From Chloroflexota bacterium (lineage in GTDB: Bacteria > Chloroflexota > Anaerolineae > Anaerolineales > VGOW01), in contig VGOW01000009.1 of assembly GCA_016875735.1 (NCBI GenBank), positions 20,633 to 84,632 of the forward strand: DNA of 64,000 nt. Reading direction: 5' to 3'. Of this stretch, positions 53,202-61,344 are shown one piece after another (the first letter of the stretch is position 1; each line of letters starts with the position of its first letter). The notes under the pieces were generated by a model. The model was not told the DNA's origin and made no database searches. It saw only the letters and a list, made by a program, of their open reading frames with translations. The position numbers and the translations under genes are program-made.

Positions 53202-54665
53202 ATGCGCCGCAAACAGTGGGTTGCGATCATCGCCATCGAAATTATCGCTTGCATCATTTTGCCGGTCGCGTTGTATCGGCTCATCACTGCCTCTCCGACT
53301 GCGCCTCTGCCCACATTGGCCGCACTGCCGCCCGCGCCCACAACCACCCCTGCGTCGCCGTATGTCACGCTCGCGCCATGGCCCACACTCGCGCCGATCA
53401 TCACCGACACACTCGCGCCCACCCCCGCGCCCGCAACGTACACCGTCGTCGAAGGCGATACACTGTGGGGCATCGCCGTGCGCTTCAACCTCGACTTCGA
53501 TTCGATCATCGCCGCCAACCCCGGCCTCAACCCCGACCTGCTCACGCCCGGCCAAGTCATCAATCTCAGCGGCGGCGCCGCCGCAACACCCTCCGCGCCC
53601 GCCAACGCGCAAGTCTCGGCGGGCGGCGGCGGCTTGCGTTTGCGGCGCGGGCCCGGCCTCTCGCAACCCATCCTCACCATGCTCAACGCGCTCACCCCGC
53701 TCACCATCATTGGCCGCACGCCCGATAGTTCGTGGCTGGAAGTGATCGCGCCCGGCGGCGCGGGTTGGGTGATGGCTCAATGGGTTGATTCATCCATCGC
53801 GCTCGACTCGATTCCGATCACGGGCGATCTCCCCGCGAGCGCAACGGTCGGGGCGCCGGAGTCGGCCACCCTGCCCGCTCCTCCGGGCGAAGCCGCCTCG
53901 CATCCCTTCCTCCTCAACGTCACCGAACACGCGCGAGAGATTTTCGTCATCGGGCAATCGCTCGGCAACCGGCCCAACGTGTTTTCTAAAGTAGGCGACA
54001 GCATCACCGTGACGACCGAATTCCTTTACCCCATCGGGCGCGGCGATTACAACCTGCGCGAGTATTCCAACCTTCAGCCAGTGGCCGATTATTTTTCGGC
54101 GACCACCGCCCGCGACGCGAACTCATTTGCCAACACGTCGCTGGCGGCGCAAGTGGGTTGGCCGGCGCAGGCCGTGCTCAGCCCCAACGCCGCCGATCCG
54201 AATTTCTGCGCGCCCGGCGAAGCGCCGCTGGTGTGCGAGTATCGATGGGCCAAGCCCGCCATTGCGTTGATCATGCTCGGCACGAACGATGTGCCCGGCA
54301 CCACCGAAGATCGATTCGAGCGGCACATGCGCGAAGTGATCGAGATCACAGTGGAATTGGGAATCATCCCGGTGGTCAGCACCCTCCCGCCGATGCGCCG
54401 CGCCGGAATCGAAGGCCGCGTGGAATCGCTCAATGGCATCATCACCGCATTGGCTTACGAATACAACATTCCGTTGTGGGATTATCGCGCGGCGTTGCAG
54501 GGCCTGCCCGACGAGGGGCTGTTTCGCGACGGTGTGCACCCCTCGGTCGGCGAGCACTCCGCCGACTTCACGCCGGAGAATCTGCAATATGGCATGACGG
54601 TGCGGAATCTCACCGCCTTGCAGGCGTTGGATGCGGTATGGAGATTCTTAGCCAATAGCGATTAG
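53202..54665 (+). CDS. LysM-SH3-SGNH-like surface protein, paralogue B
   Basis: A 487-residue protein: an N-terminal anchor (WVAIIAIEIIACIILPVALY), a Thr-Pro linker, a LysM domain (YTVVEGDTLWGIAVRFNLDF), an SH3b-like domain (GGGLRLRRGPGLSQPILTML, SWLEVIAPGGAGWVMAQWV), then an SGNH-like domain. That domain has ALIMLGTNDVPGTTEDRF and DGVHPSVGE, and ends in YGMTVRNLTALQALDAVW as in paralogue A. LysM and SH3 parts suggest cell-wall binding. The last residues (LANSD) and stop are encoded by a heptamer array. Confidence 0.8.
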   Translation: MRRKQWVAIIAIEIIACIILPVALYRLITASPTAPLPTLAALPPAPTTTPASPYVTLAPWPTLAPIITDTLAPTPAPATYTVVEGDTLWGIAVRFNLDFDSIIAANPGLNPDLLTPGQVINLSGGAAATPSAPANAQVSAGGGGLRLRRGPGLSQPILTMLNALTPLTIIGRTPDSSWLEVIAPGGAGWVMAQWVDSSIALDSIPITGDLPASATVGAPESATLPAPPGEAASHPFLLNVTEHAREIFVIGQSLGNRPNVFSKVGDSITVTTEFLYPIGRGDYNLREYSNLQPVADYFSATTARDANSFANTSLAAQVGWPAQAVLSPNAADPNFCAPGEAPLVCEYRWAKPAIALIMLGTNDVPGTTEDRFERHMREVIEITVELGIIPVVSTLPPMRRAGIEGRVESLNGIITALAYEYNIPLWDYRAALQGLPDEGLFRDGVHPSVGEHSADFTPENLQYGMTVRNLTALQALDAVWRFLANSD

Positions 54666-54719
54666 CGGTTAGCGATCAGCCATTCGCCACTTGCTACCTG
54701 CCACTTGCTACCTGCAATA
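54650..54719. repeat. Phased heptamer array at two convergent stops (10 units)
   Basis: AGCCAAT, AGCGATT, AGCGGTT, AGCGATC, CGCCACT, TGCTACC and others in constant phase. Both converging genes end inside it. Confidence 0.9.
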
Positions 54720-55800
54720 TCTCTTCCCCTACCCTCTCCGCCAACAACGCCTCACCCGCCGCGCTGAGATGCACCGCGCTGTTGGTGAACTCAGCGGGCG
54801 CGACGAGATTCCACAGATCGAGCGCGCGCCAGCCGTTGCGGGCGGCGCGTTCACTCCACAGGGCGCGGTAGTCGTCGTAAGCCCAACGCGGATAGAAAAA
54901 GTTGTAGCGCAGATCGCTGTTCGCGCCGTCGGCGGCGAAGATCGGCTCGTTGACGAACAGAATCGGAATCCCGTCGGCGATGGCCGCCCCCGCATCCAAC
55001 ATGTCGAACGCCAGATCGGACTCCGCGAGGTGAGGCGGCTTGAGATCGTGGAAGGAGTCATCGGCTTCGAGATCGTTGGCGCGGAGTTCGTAAGTTGCGG
55101 GGTAATCCTGATCGATGCCAGTGGCGGCCCACATCACGCCGTAGAGTTGCAGACGGAAAACGTCGGCCAAGGCCCGCCGCCGCCCGATGAGGGTGCGATC
55201 CCAAAACGTCGGAACGACGAAAGCCGAGTCGTTCGAATCGAAACTCAAACGGTGCTGTTCGATGAGTCGGCGGACGGGTTCGAGGTTGTTCTGCACGATG
55301 GGCGAGGCCAATTGTTTGTTGGCGGGAAACGATTCGAGCGTGGTCAGCCACACGATCATATCGGGCTGGTGCTGTGCGGCGAGGTCGAGCATGAGCAAAT
55401 CTTTCATCAGCGACATCGTGGGGTAGCCGAGATTGTAAGCGCGGATGCGTTTGCCGTCGGCGGCGGTGAGGGCGGCGGCGTTGATGCGCCCGGCCAGCGT
55501 GTCTTCGGGGCGGAGCAGTGTGCCCCACACCGACGAGTCGCCGATGAGGACAACGCGGTATTCGTCGGCGGGTTTGGGCGCGGAGATTTCGTGCGCGGCG
55601 AACATGGCTTCGAGTTGATAGAGGCTGAAGTTATAGGCGCGGTCGGGAGTCTCGCCGAAGGGCAGGCGCGGCCGGCCGGGGAAGAGCGCGTTGTATAGCG
55701 AGAGGCGGCCCAACGCAGGCAATGGATCGCCAGCGGCGAGCAGAAGATTGGCGACCGCGAAGAGTAGCGCGGTTTTGAGGAGGAGGGCGCGGAGATTCAT
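54694..55800 (-). CDS. AlgX/AlgJ-like SGNH hydrolase, probable O-acyltransferase partner
   Basis: A 368-residue protein with an N-terminal signal/anchor (LLLKTALLFAVANLLLAAG), a block I serine in VVLIGDSSVWGTLL, and a late DxxH-like VHLSAAGEALLAE. SGNH proteins of this sort act with MBOAT proteins to transfer acyl groups to exported polysaccharides. Its last residues (QVASGR) are repeat-derived. It is the last gene of the MBOAT operon and is 3 nt from the PhnD-like gene. Confidence 0.75.
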   Translation of the reverse strand: MNLRALLLKTALLFAVANLLLAAGDPLPALGRLSLYNALFPGRPRLPFGETPDRAYNFSLYQLEAMFAAHEISAPKPADEYRVVLIGDSSVWGTLLRPEDTLAGRINAAALTAADGKRIRAYNLGYPTMSLMKDLLMLDLAAQHQPDMIVWLTTLESFPANKQLASPIVQNNLEPVRRLIEQHRLSFDSNDSAFVVPTFWDRTLIGRRRALADVFRLQLYGVMWAATGIDQDYPATYELRANDLEADDSFHDLKPPHLAESDLAFDMLDAGAAIADGIPILFVNEPIFAADGANSDLRYNFFYPRWAYDDYRALWSERAARNGWRALDLWNLVAPAEFTNSAVHLSAAGEALLAERVGEEILQVASGR

Positions 55801-55803
55801 CTG

Positions 55804-56601
55804 TCACCACCTCACCGACTCCGCAACCCGATCCATTTCGCGGATGGGGTCGTAATCGCTGTCGGCGACGAGGGCGAAACGCGACATGCGCCCGGCGTCG
55901 AGCACGGCGCGGCCTCGCGGGTCGGTGCGCATGGCGGCGAACGCTTGCCGCAGAGCCTCTTTCAATTCTTGCGGCAGGCTTCTCTGCATCATCCACGGCG
56001 GAATGGGGCTGGGGCCGAGCGTTTCGATGATGCGAATTTGCGAAGCGAGTTCGGGACGGCGGGCGAGTTCGGTTTCGAGCACGGTGCTGTCGATGGCCGA
56101 GGCGTCGATCTGTCCATCGAGAATCATTTGCAGAGATCGTTGGTGCGCGCCCGATCTGATGGCTCGCCCGAAGAAACCGTTTCCGTATTCCCGACTGGCG
56201 AGATACCAGCGAGTGACGTTGTACCCGGAATGGGAGCCGGGTTCGTTGAAGGCCCACGTTCGCCCGCGCAAGTCGGCAAAGGATCGGAAAGGCGAGTCGG
56301 CGCGCACGATGGCATCCGAGAAATACATCGGGCGGTCGGCGTATCGCGCGCCGTTCATCACCGGCGCGGCAAGGAGATCAAACTTCGGATCGGGTGAGGC
56401 CATCTTTCTCACGTACACGAGTCCGCACACCCAACCGACGTGCGCTTGCCCGTTATCGAGCATTCGTTCGCGCTCTTGCCATTCCACATCGCCAACGAAT
56501 TCGGTGGGTATGTTGATTTGCGCGGAGATGTATTGCGCGATGGCGGCGCAGTGAGCGTCGGCGTTGGGGGCTTGGCAGGAGGTGAATTTGAGGAGGTTCA
56601 T
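55804..56601 (-). CDS. PhnD-like phosphate/phosphonate-type binding protein without signal peptide
   Basis: A 265-residue protein of the PhnD family: INIPTEFVGDVEWQERERML, AHVGWVCGLVYVRK, FADLRGRTWAFNEPGSHSGYNV, QMILDGQIDASAIDSTVLE. The PhnD ligand pocket pattern is kept, but there is no signal sequence or lipobox, so it seems to be cytoplasmic or the sensory part of another assembly. AGGAGG is overlapped by the gene start (GAGGTTCATGG region). It lies between MBOAT and SGNH genes, with no ABC permease nearby. Confidence 0.78.
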   Translation of the reverse strand: MNLLKFTSCQAPNADAHCAAIAQYISAQINIPTEFVGDVEWQERERMLDNGQAHVGWVCGLVYVRKMASPDPKFDLLAAPVMNGARYADRPMYFSDAIVRADSPFRSFADLRGRTWAFNEPGSHSGYNVTRWYLASREYGNGFFGRAIRSGAHQRSLQMILDGQIDASAIDSTVLETELARRPELASQIRIIETLGPSPIPPWMMQRSLPQELKEALRQAFAAMRTDPRGRAVLDAGRMSRFALVADSDYDPIREMDRVAESVRW

Positions 56602-56602
56602 G

Positions 56603-56686
56603 GAATACGACAATGGACGGTGGGCGATAGACGAATGACGAATGGCGAATGACGAACGCCACCAGTCGTCCGTGGTCTATCGTCCA
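56603..56686. repeat. Phased heptamer array between MBOAT and PhnD-like genes (12 units)
   Basis: ACAATGG, ACGGTGG, GCGATAG, ACGAATG, GCGAATG ... TCGTCCG in constant phase. Contains the MBOAT stop and nearly touches the PhnD-like start. Confidence 0.85.
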
Positions 56687-58200
56687 AATAATACCCGCAA
56701 CACTTTCAATGACAACCCAATCTCTGGCAGGGCAAACCAGGCCCAGCCGAGGGCGACGAAGTGAAAGGTGAGCAGTGCGCCGCCAATGGCGGCGGCGCGT
56801 TTGAGCAAAGGCCGGTTGTCGAGCAACGCGGCGCGGGGTTTGGTGGAATCGGCCCAGCGGTTGTGGATGAAGAGCCCGATCCCGTGCCACACGCCCCACG
56901 CCACAAAGTTCCACGTCACGCCGTGCCATAGCCCAATCAGAATCATCGTGCTCAATTGCGTGAAGGCAATGATGAGCGCGGGCGGCCACTGGCGCGAACG
57001 GAGCGCGCGAGTGAGGGGATTGAAATAGTGGGCGCGAAACCATTGGGCGAGGGTGATGTGCCAGCCGTTCCAAAAGGCGGTGAGGTTTTGGCTGAGGTAG
57101 GGGCGGTCGAAGTTGTCGGGCAGTGTCACGCCGAGCAGTCGAGCGAGGCCGAGAGCGATGTCGGTGTAGCCGCTGAAGTCGAAATAGAGCCGGAAGGCGT
57201 AGGCATACAACAGCGCCCACATCCAAAATGCGGAGCGGACTTGCGCGGCGTTGACTTCATTGAGGGCGACAAGGGCCAGCGTGTCGGCGAGGGCGAACTT
57301 TTTGAACACGCCCCACAGGATTCGCCAGCCGCCCTCTGCCACGCTAGACTGCGACAGCACAAACGGGGCGCGGAGGTCTTTGACAAATCGCTCGACGCGA
57401 TCGATGGGCCCGGCGGTGATGGCGGGGAAGAACACAGTGTAGATGACAAACTCTTGCAGAGAGAGGTCGGGGAGTTTGCCGCTGGCGCGTTCGCGCAGAA
57501 CGTGAATGAGGCGGAAGGCGAGGTATGAAAAGCCGAGCCAGCGAATGTCGAGGGGGGAGGCTTGGCTAGCGTCTTGGCCGTTGAGGGCGCGGAGCGCGGC
57601 GCTGAGGGCGTGGGCGAGCGAATCTGTTTTGAGGGCGATGAAGAGGAAGAGGATTACCGCGATGAGGATTAGAGGATTGGGGCGGAAGTGTGAAACGAGA
57701 AACGCGATGGCGGCGATGAGGGCAAGGGCGATGGTGACTTGCAGAACACCGGGCGGGCGAGTGGGCGTGAGGCAACAAAAGGCAAGGGTGCGGTTGAGGG
57801 CGATGAGGAGGATGAGGGAAACGATGATGAGGAGGGTGGTTGGGTGGTTCGGTGGTTCCCGCTCCGCTATCGCTACGGGGCGCTGTCGCGGGGTGGTCGG
57901 GTGGTTGGGTGGTTGGGTGGTTCGGTGGTTGGGTGGTTCGGTGGTTGGGTGGTTTGGGTTGGGAGTTGGGAGTTTGAGGTTTGGAGTTTGACTCCGGGTG
58001 GCGGCCCAAACGATGATGGTGAGGGCGAGGGAGGCAGTGGACAGCCAGAAGTCGAGGTGGCGGATGGGGGTGGAAGGTTGAAGCCAATAGAGGGCGAGTA
58101 CGCTGGCGATCAGCATCAGCCAATTGCGCCCGCGCCCTTTGAGCAGTGCGCCATGCGCGAGAGCAATGGCGGCGAAGATCAGAATATGAAGCAAAGACAT
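56677..58200 (-). CDS. MBOAT-family membrane O-acyltransferase
   Basis: A 507-residue polytopic protein of the AlgI/DltB type. The core has IYTVFFPAITAGPIDR, FDFSGYTDIALGLARLLGV, FDRPYLSQNLTAFWNGWHITLAQWFR and the conserved His in LIGLWHGVTWNFVAWGVWHG. Members pass acyl groups across the membrane to polysaccharide or teichoic acid. Residues about 69-125 are a Pro/Thr/Asn-rich stretch (PPNHPTT words) encoded by octamer and heptamer repeats, inserted between the first and next membrane segments. Confidence 0.88.
   Translation of the reverse strand: MSLLHILIFAAIALAHGALLKGRGRNWLMLIASVLALYWLQPSTPIRHLDFWLSTASLALTIIVWAATRSQTPNLKLPTPNPNHPTTEPPNHRTTQPPNHPTTPRQRPVAIAEREPPNHPTTLLIIVSLILLIALNRTLAFCCLTPTRPPGVLQVTIALALIAAIAFLVSHFRPNPLILIAVILFLFIALKTDSLAHALSAALRALNGQDASQASPLDIRWLGFSYLAFRLIHVLRERASGKLPDLSLQEFVIYTVFFPAITAGPIDRVERFVKDLRAPFVLSQSSVAEGGWRILWGVFKKFALADTLALVALNEVNAAQVRSAFWMWALLYAYAFRLYFDFSGYTDIALGLARLLGVTLPDNFDRPYLSQNLTAFWNGWHITLAQWFRAHYFNPLTRALRSRQWPPALIIAFTQLSTMILIGLWHGVTWNFVAWGVWHGIGLFIHNRWADSTKPRAALLDNRPLLKRAAAIGGALLTFHFVALGWAWFALPEIGLSLKVLRVLFGR
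57894..57992. repeat. Octamer-plus-heptamer array inside the MBOAT gene
   Basis: Eight 8-nt units (TGGTTGGG/TGGTTCGG) followed by five 7-nt units (GTTGGGA, GTTTGAG, GTTTGGA), together 99 nt, read in frame. Confidence 0.85.
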
Positions 58201-58221
58201 CGAACTTTGGAGTTTGAGTTT

Positions 58222-58365
58222 TCAGAACCCCTGATAGATCCACTGCGGGGCGTTGTCGGAGGTGAGGATGATGATGAGAATGAGAAGGAGGCAGAGAGCA
58301 GCGGCGATGAGGTTTTCGCGGGAGAAGAGTCGCACTGGCAGAGTCGGCTTGCCGTTCATCGTCAT
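58222..58365 (-). CDS. Small single-span membrane protein, 47 aa (not in ORF track as such)
   Basis: ATG 58365 overlaps the stop of the upstream lipoprotein gene as ATGA. The peptide has a basic head (NGKPTLPVRLFSREN), one hydrophobic helix (LIAAALCLLLILIIILT) and a short outer end (SDNAPQWIYQGF). It is encoded between a lipoprotein and the MBOAT gene, about 20 nt before the latter, so it is probably a small accessory subunit of the O-acylation machinery. No family assigned. Confidence 0.65.
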   Translation of the reverse strand: MTMNGKPTLPVRLFSRENLIAAALCLLLILIIILTSDNAPQWIYQGF

Positions 58366-58739
58366 TTGTAGCCGCACATGCGCCACTCGCCCCCGTCCTG
58401 CGCGGCGAGATAGGTGCGACCTTCCAGCGGCAATTCCTGCAATTCGTTGTTGTACGTCACTTTGATTTTGCCTTTGCACGTTACCAGCGTAAAGTCGCCG
58501 TCGGTTCCGGCGGCTTCGCAGGCCAGCCCTTCCAGAGTCGGCGTCACGGCGGCGAAGGAATCCAATTCGAGTTTGGCGCTCTCTTCCCACGTAGAGCACG
58601 AGGCGTTGATCACCGCATTCGAATCTTTGGCGACGATGGCGGTGAGATACGCCTCTATCGCTTGCGGCGCGGTGTTGCCGCTGGCGCACGCGGCGAGCGC
58701 GAGCGCTAAAATGAAAACTCGAACGAGCAAGCGTTGCAT
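58362..58739 (-). CDS. Small lipoprotein
   Basis: A 125-residue protein with a clear lipoprotein signal (MQRLLVRVFILALALAACASG). The mature part (AIEAYLTAIVAKDSNAVINASC...EGLACEAAGTDGDFTLVTCKG...EWRMCGYK) resembles NTF2-like or DUF4878-type small lipoproteins and holds four cysteines that may form disulfides. GGAGA is 7 nt before ATG 58739, so I reject the start used in the track. First gene of the O-acylation operon. Confidence 0.7.
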   Translation of the reverse strand: MQRLLVRVFILALALAACASGNTAPQAIEAYLTAIVAKDSNAVINASCSTWEESAKLELDSFAAVTPTLEGLACEAAGTDGDFTLVTCKGKIKVTYNNELQELPLEGRTYLAAQDGGEWRMCGYK

Positions 58740-58758
58740 TTGATTCTCCATCCGCGCT

Positions 58759-61344
58759 TTAAAGTATTGCTGTATCTGTTGCAAACAGCCCCGATTGAAA
58801 CACAAACAAATCGCTAAACTCCGCCGGTTGCAGTTGCTTGTAATCGTTCTGCGGCACTTTGAGATAGCGCCAGCGCGCGCCGGTTAGCCCGGCGGCGCTC
58901 TCGGCCCAATGGCGGGCCGCCCGGTCTTTGTGGGCGACTTCCGTTGTCTCCTGCCCCTTCGTTTCCACCAGGTAGTGATCGCCGCCCGTCAACACGGCTA
59001 CAAAGTCAGGGTAGTAGTAGCGCAGGTTGCCTACCGAGTCGGTGTATTCAATGGCAAAGCCAAACGAGTCCGGCAGTTTGGCGAACTTGGCCACGTCGGG
59101 CGCATCCTGTAAGAACTTGGCAAAGTCGCGCTCAAATTCGTTGGCGCACGGCACGAGGTTGTAAACGCACTTCGGGGCGGCATAGGTAGGACGAGACCAG
59201 GGGAACGGGTCAGTCTGCGAGAGAGGCGTCCCGGCGTCAATCAGCGTGGGCGTGAGCGACTCGACGACCAGCGGCTGCAGGGCGGTGACGAAGGCTTTGA
59301 CGGTGACGAAGTGGGCGGTATTGGCGCTAATCGCTTTCAGCATGGCCGGAGTTTCGATGTCCACCGTCTCGCCGAAGGCGCGAGTCGCCAAAAACTCGCG
59401 CACCTTCGGGGCCAGGGCCGCAAACTGTGACGGCAGTTTGACCTCTTGAGCGATTCGTTTGGCGTAATAGGAGATGACCTCTTGCGCCGTTTGCACTTCA
59501 GGCAGGGCGTACTCGCGTTCAACTAGCTTTTCCAGCGTGATCAGGTCATAGCCTTCATAGGTGAACTTTTCCGCCGGCCGCCCGTCGGCCTTTCGCAGAA
59601 GATTCGAGACCGGCAACTTGGAAACGTCCAACGCTTCAATTTCGGCGGTGATGTTTTTCTTGCGGGCCAGTAAGGGACTCAGCTTGGGCAAGGTAATGTC
59701 CTTATCCATCTTCGCCGGGTCGGGTTGGATGGTGACGATCTCAAGTTTGTCTTTGCCGACTTGGAAGGTCTCTAACTCTAACCCTTCCTGCCGCTCCAGG
59801 TCTTCGACAAACTCAATGAACTTCTTGTTGCCGATCACGTCCACCCGTTCGGTGTAGCCGATGGTGGTGTTGCGAAACATGAGGCGCAGGCCGCGCCCGA
59901 TGGTTTGCTCGGGCAGGATGTTGGCCTTGGAGGTGTAGGGCCGCAAGCCGACGATCACCGTCACGTTTTGCACATCCCACCCTTCACGAAGCATGAGGAC
60001 GCTGACAATCGCATTGACGGGGCTGGCCGCTATGTCCACATCCCGCGCCGCTTGCCGGGCTTTGTCCAAATCGCCTTTGGCAATTTCGCCGGATCGGTTG
60101 GTGTGGATGGTCAATAATTTGTCGCCGCCAAACTCTGAGGGGTAGGTCTTTTGCAGGTAGTCGGCTACATCGTCGGCCTCGCTGGTGTCGTTCATCATCA
60201 CAAACAGGATCGGCTTCTTGCCCAGCGAGGCCAGCCCTTCGCGGTACTCACGCCAGCGATTCACGCCTGCCGTGAGATAGGCTTTATATTTTGTGCTGGC
60301 AACACTGGAAGCGATCTCGCGGATTCCGGTGGTGATGCCTTTGACCGGGCGCTTTACAATGCCGTCAATGATGGCTTGCTTGAGGGGATAATCCGAGACT
60401 GTCCAGGAGAATAGACTGCCCTTTTGGTGTCGGGGTGTGGCGGTGAAGTCCAGCTGCGCAGTGAGGCCGCCTCTCGCCGACTCATGCAGTCGCCGGATCA
60501 CCTGACTCCAGGCGCTCTCTTCGTCGTGGGTGTGGTGGGCTTCGTCGTTCATCACCAACAGCGGCCCGCCCCGCTTCGCCAATCGTTTGTCAAAGTCTTC
60601 AATCGCGTTGGGCGCCGCGGGCGGCCTGGGGCCAAGCAAGGCGGCGATCTCTTCCGGTTCATCCGACTCGTCTTCGTCGTCGTTATCGGCGTGCAATTGG
60701 TCAACGTTGGTCAGGTACAGCGCCCCAAGTGACCGCGCCCGCTCCGGGTCGCCGCGCATGTAAAACTCCACGTCCCAATAAATTTTCAGTTCGGGGGGAA
60801 TGATGGGATCAACTTTGAAGAGGCGGCCTCCCCCGAAGTCAGTCCGCAGGCGTTCAAAGACGATCACGTTGGGGGCGATGATCAAGGCGGTCGTGGCGTA
60901 ATCCTCGCCGCCGCCGGTCACGGCATTGAAGTATTGCCAGGCAAAGGCCAGAGCCATGACTTTCGTTTTGCCGCTCCCGGTCGCCATCTTCACGCAATAA
61001 CGGGCAAAGTCGTCGCACTGCAACAAGCGCAAATTGGGGATGTTGGGGGCGAAGGTTTCCAGCAAACTTTTTTGCCGCCGGGCCTGCGTCACTTCCCACA
61101 AGTAGATCAACGTTTCGACGGCCTCCCGTTGCGCCTCGTAATATTCAAACTTGCGGCCTTGCAGGCGATGGCCGGTGAGAAACCAATAGTTGAGAAGGAT
61201 GCTGGTCGTTTCGGTGGCGCCCTTGTAGCCGCCCGCTCGCCACGCCTTCACCGCTTCCCGAATGGCCGGGACACAGGGGGCGGTTGGCACGTTGGCTTCT
61301 AACAGGCCAAGTTGCGGGGGCGGGGTCGGCCTTCGGCGAGGCAT
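58759..61344 (-). CDS. Type III-like restriction helicase-nuclease (Res)
   Basis: An 861-residue superfamily 2 helicase with a nuclease end. Walker A KMATGSGKTKVM is at 119-130, the DEAH-type box in LLVMNDEAHHTHDE, and helicase motif III in LDFTATPR. Motifs V-VI are VLMLREGWDVQNV and ILPEQTIGRGLRLMF. At the C-terminus YYYPDFVAVLTGGDHYLVETKGQE is a PD-(D/E)XK nuclease core. It starts one base inside the OLD-gene stop (TGATG). The layout matches type III Res subunits and the stand-alone type III-like nucleases of defence islands. Confidence 0.88.
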   Translation of the reverse strand: MPRRRPTPPPQLGLLEANVPTAPCVPAIREAVKAWRAGGYKGATETTSILLNYWFLTGHRLQGRKFEYYEAQREAVETLIYLWEVTQARRQKSLLETFAPNIPNLRLLQCDDFARYCVKMATGSGKTKVMALAFAWQYFNAVTGGGEDYATTALIIAPNVIVFERLRTDFGGGRLFKVDPIIPPELKIYWDVEFYMRGDPERARSLGALYLTNVDQLHADNDDEDESDEPEEIAALLGPRPPAAPNAIEDFDKRLAKRGGPLLVMNDEAHHTHDEESAWSQVIRRLHESARGGLTAQLDFTATPRHQKGSLFSWTVSDYPLKQAIIDGIVKRPVKGITTGIREIASSVASTKYKAYLTAGVNRWREYREGLASLGKKPILFVMMNDTSEADDVADYLQKTYPSEFGGDKLLTIHTNRSGEIAKGDLDKARQAARDVDIAASPVNAIVSVLMLREGWDVQNVTVIVGLRPYTSKANILPEQTIGRGLRLMFRNTTIGYTERVDVIGNKKFIEFVEDLERQEGLELETFQVGKDKLEIVTIQPDPAKMDKDITLPKLSPLLARKKNITAEIEALDVSKLPVSNLLRKADGRPAEKFTYEGYDLITLEKLVEREYALPEVQTAQEVISYYAKRIAQEVKLPSQFAALAPKVREFLATRAFGETVDIETPAMLKAISANTAHFVTVKAFVTALQPLVVESLTPTLIDAGTPLSQTDPFPWSRPTYAAPKCVYNLVPCANEFERDFAKFLQDAPDVAKFAKLPDSFGFAIEYTDSVGNLRYYYPDFVAVLTGGDHYLVETKGQETTEVAHKDRAARHWAESAAGLTGARWRYLKVPQNDYKQLQPAEFSDLFVFQSGLFATDTAIL

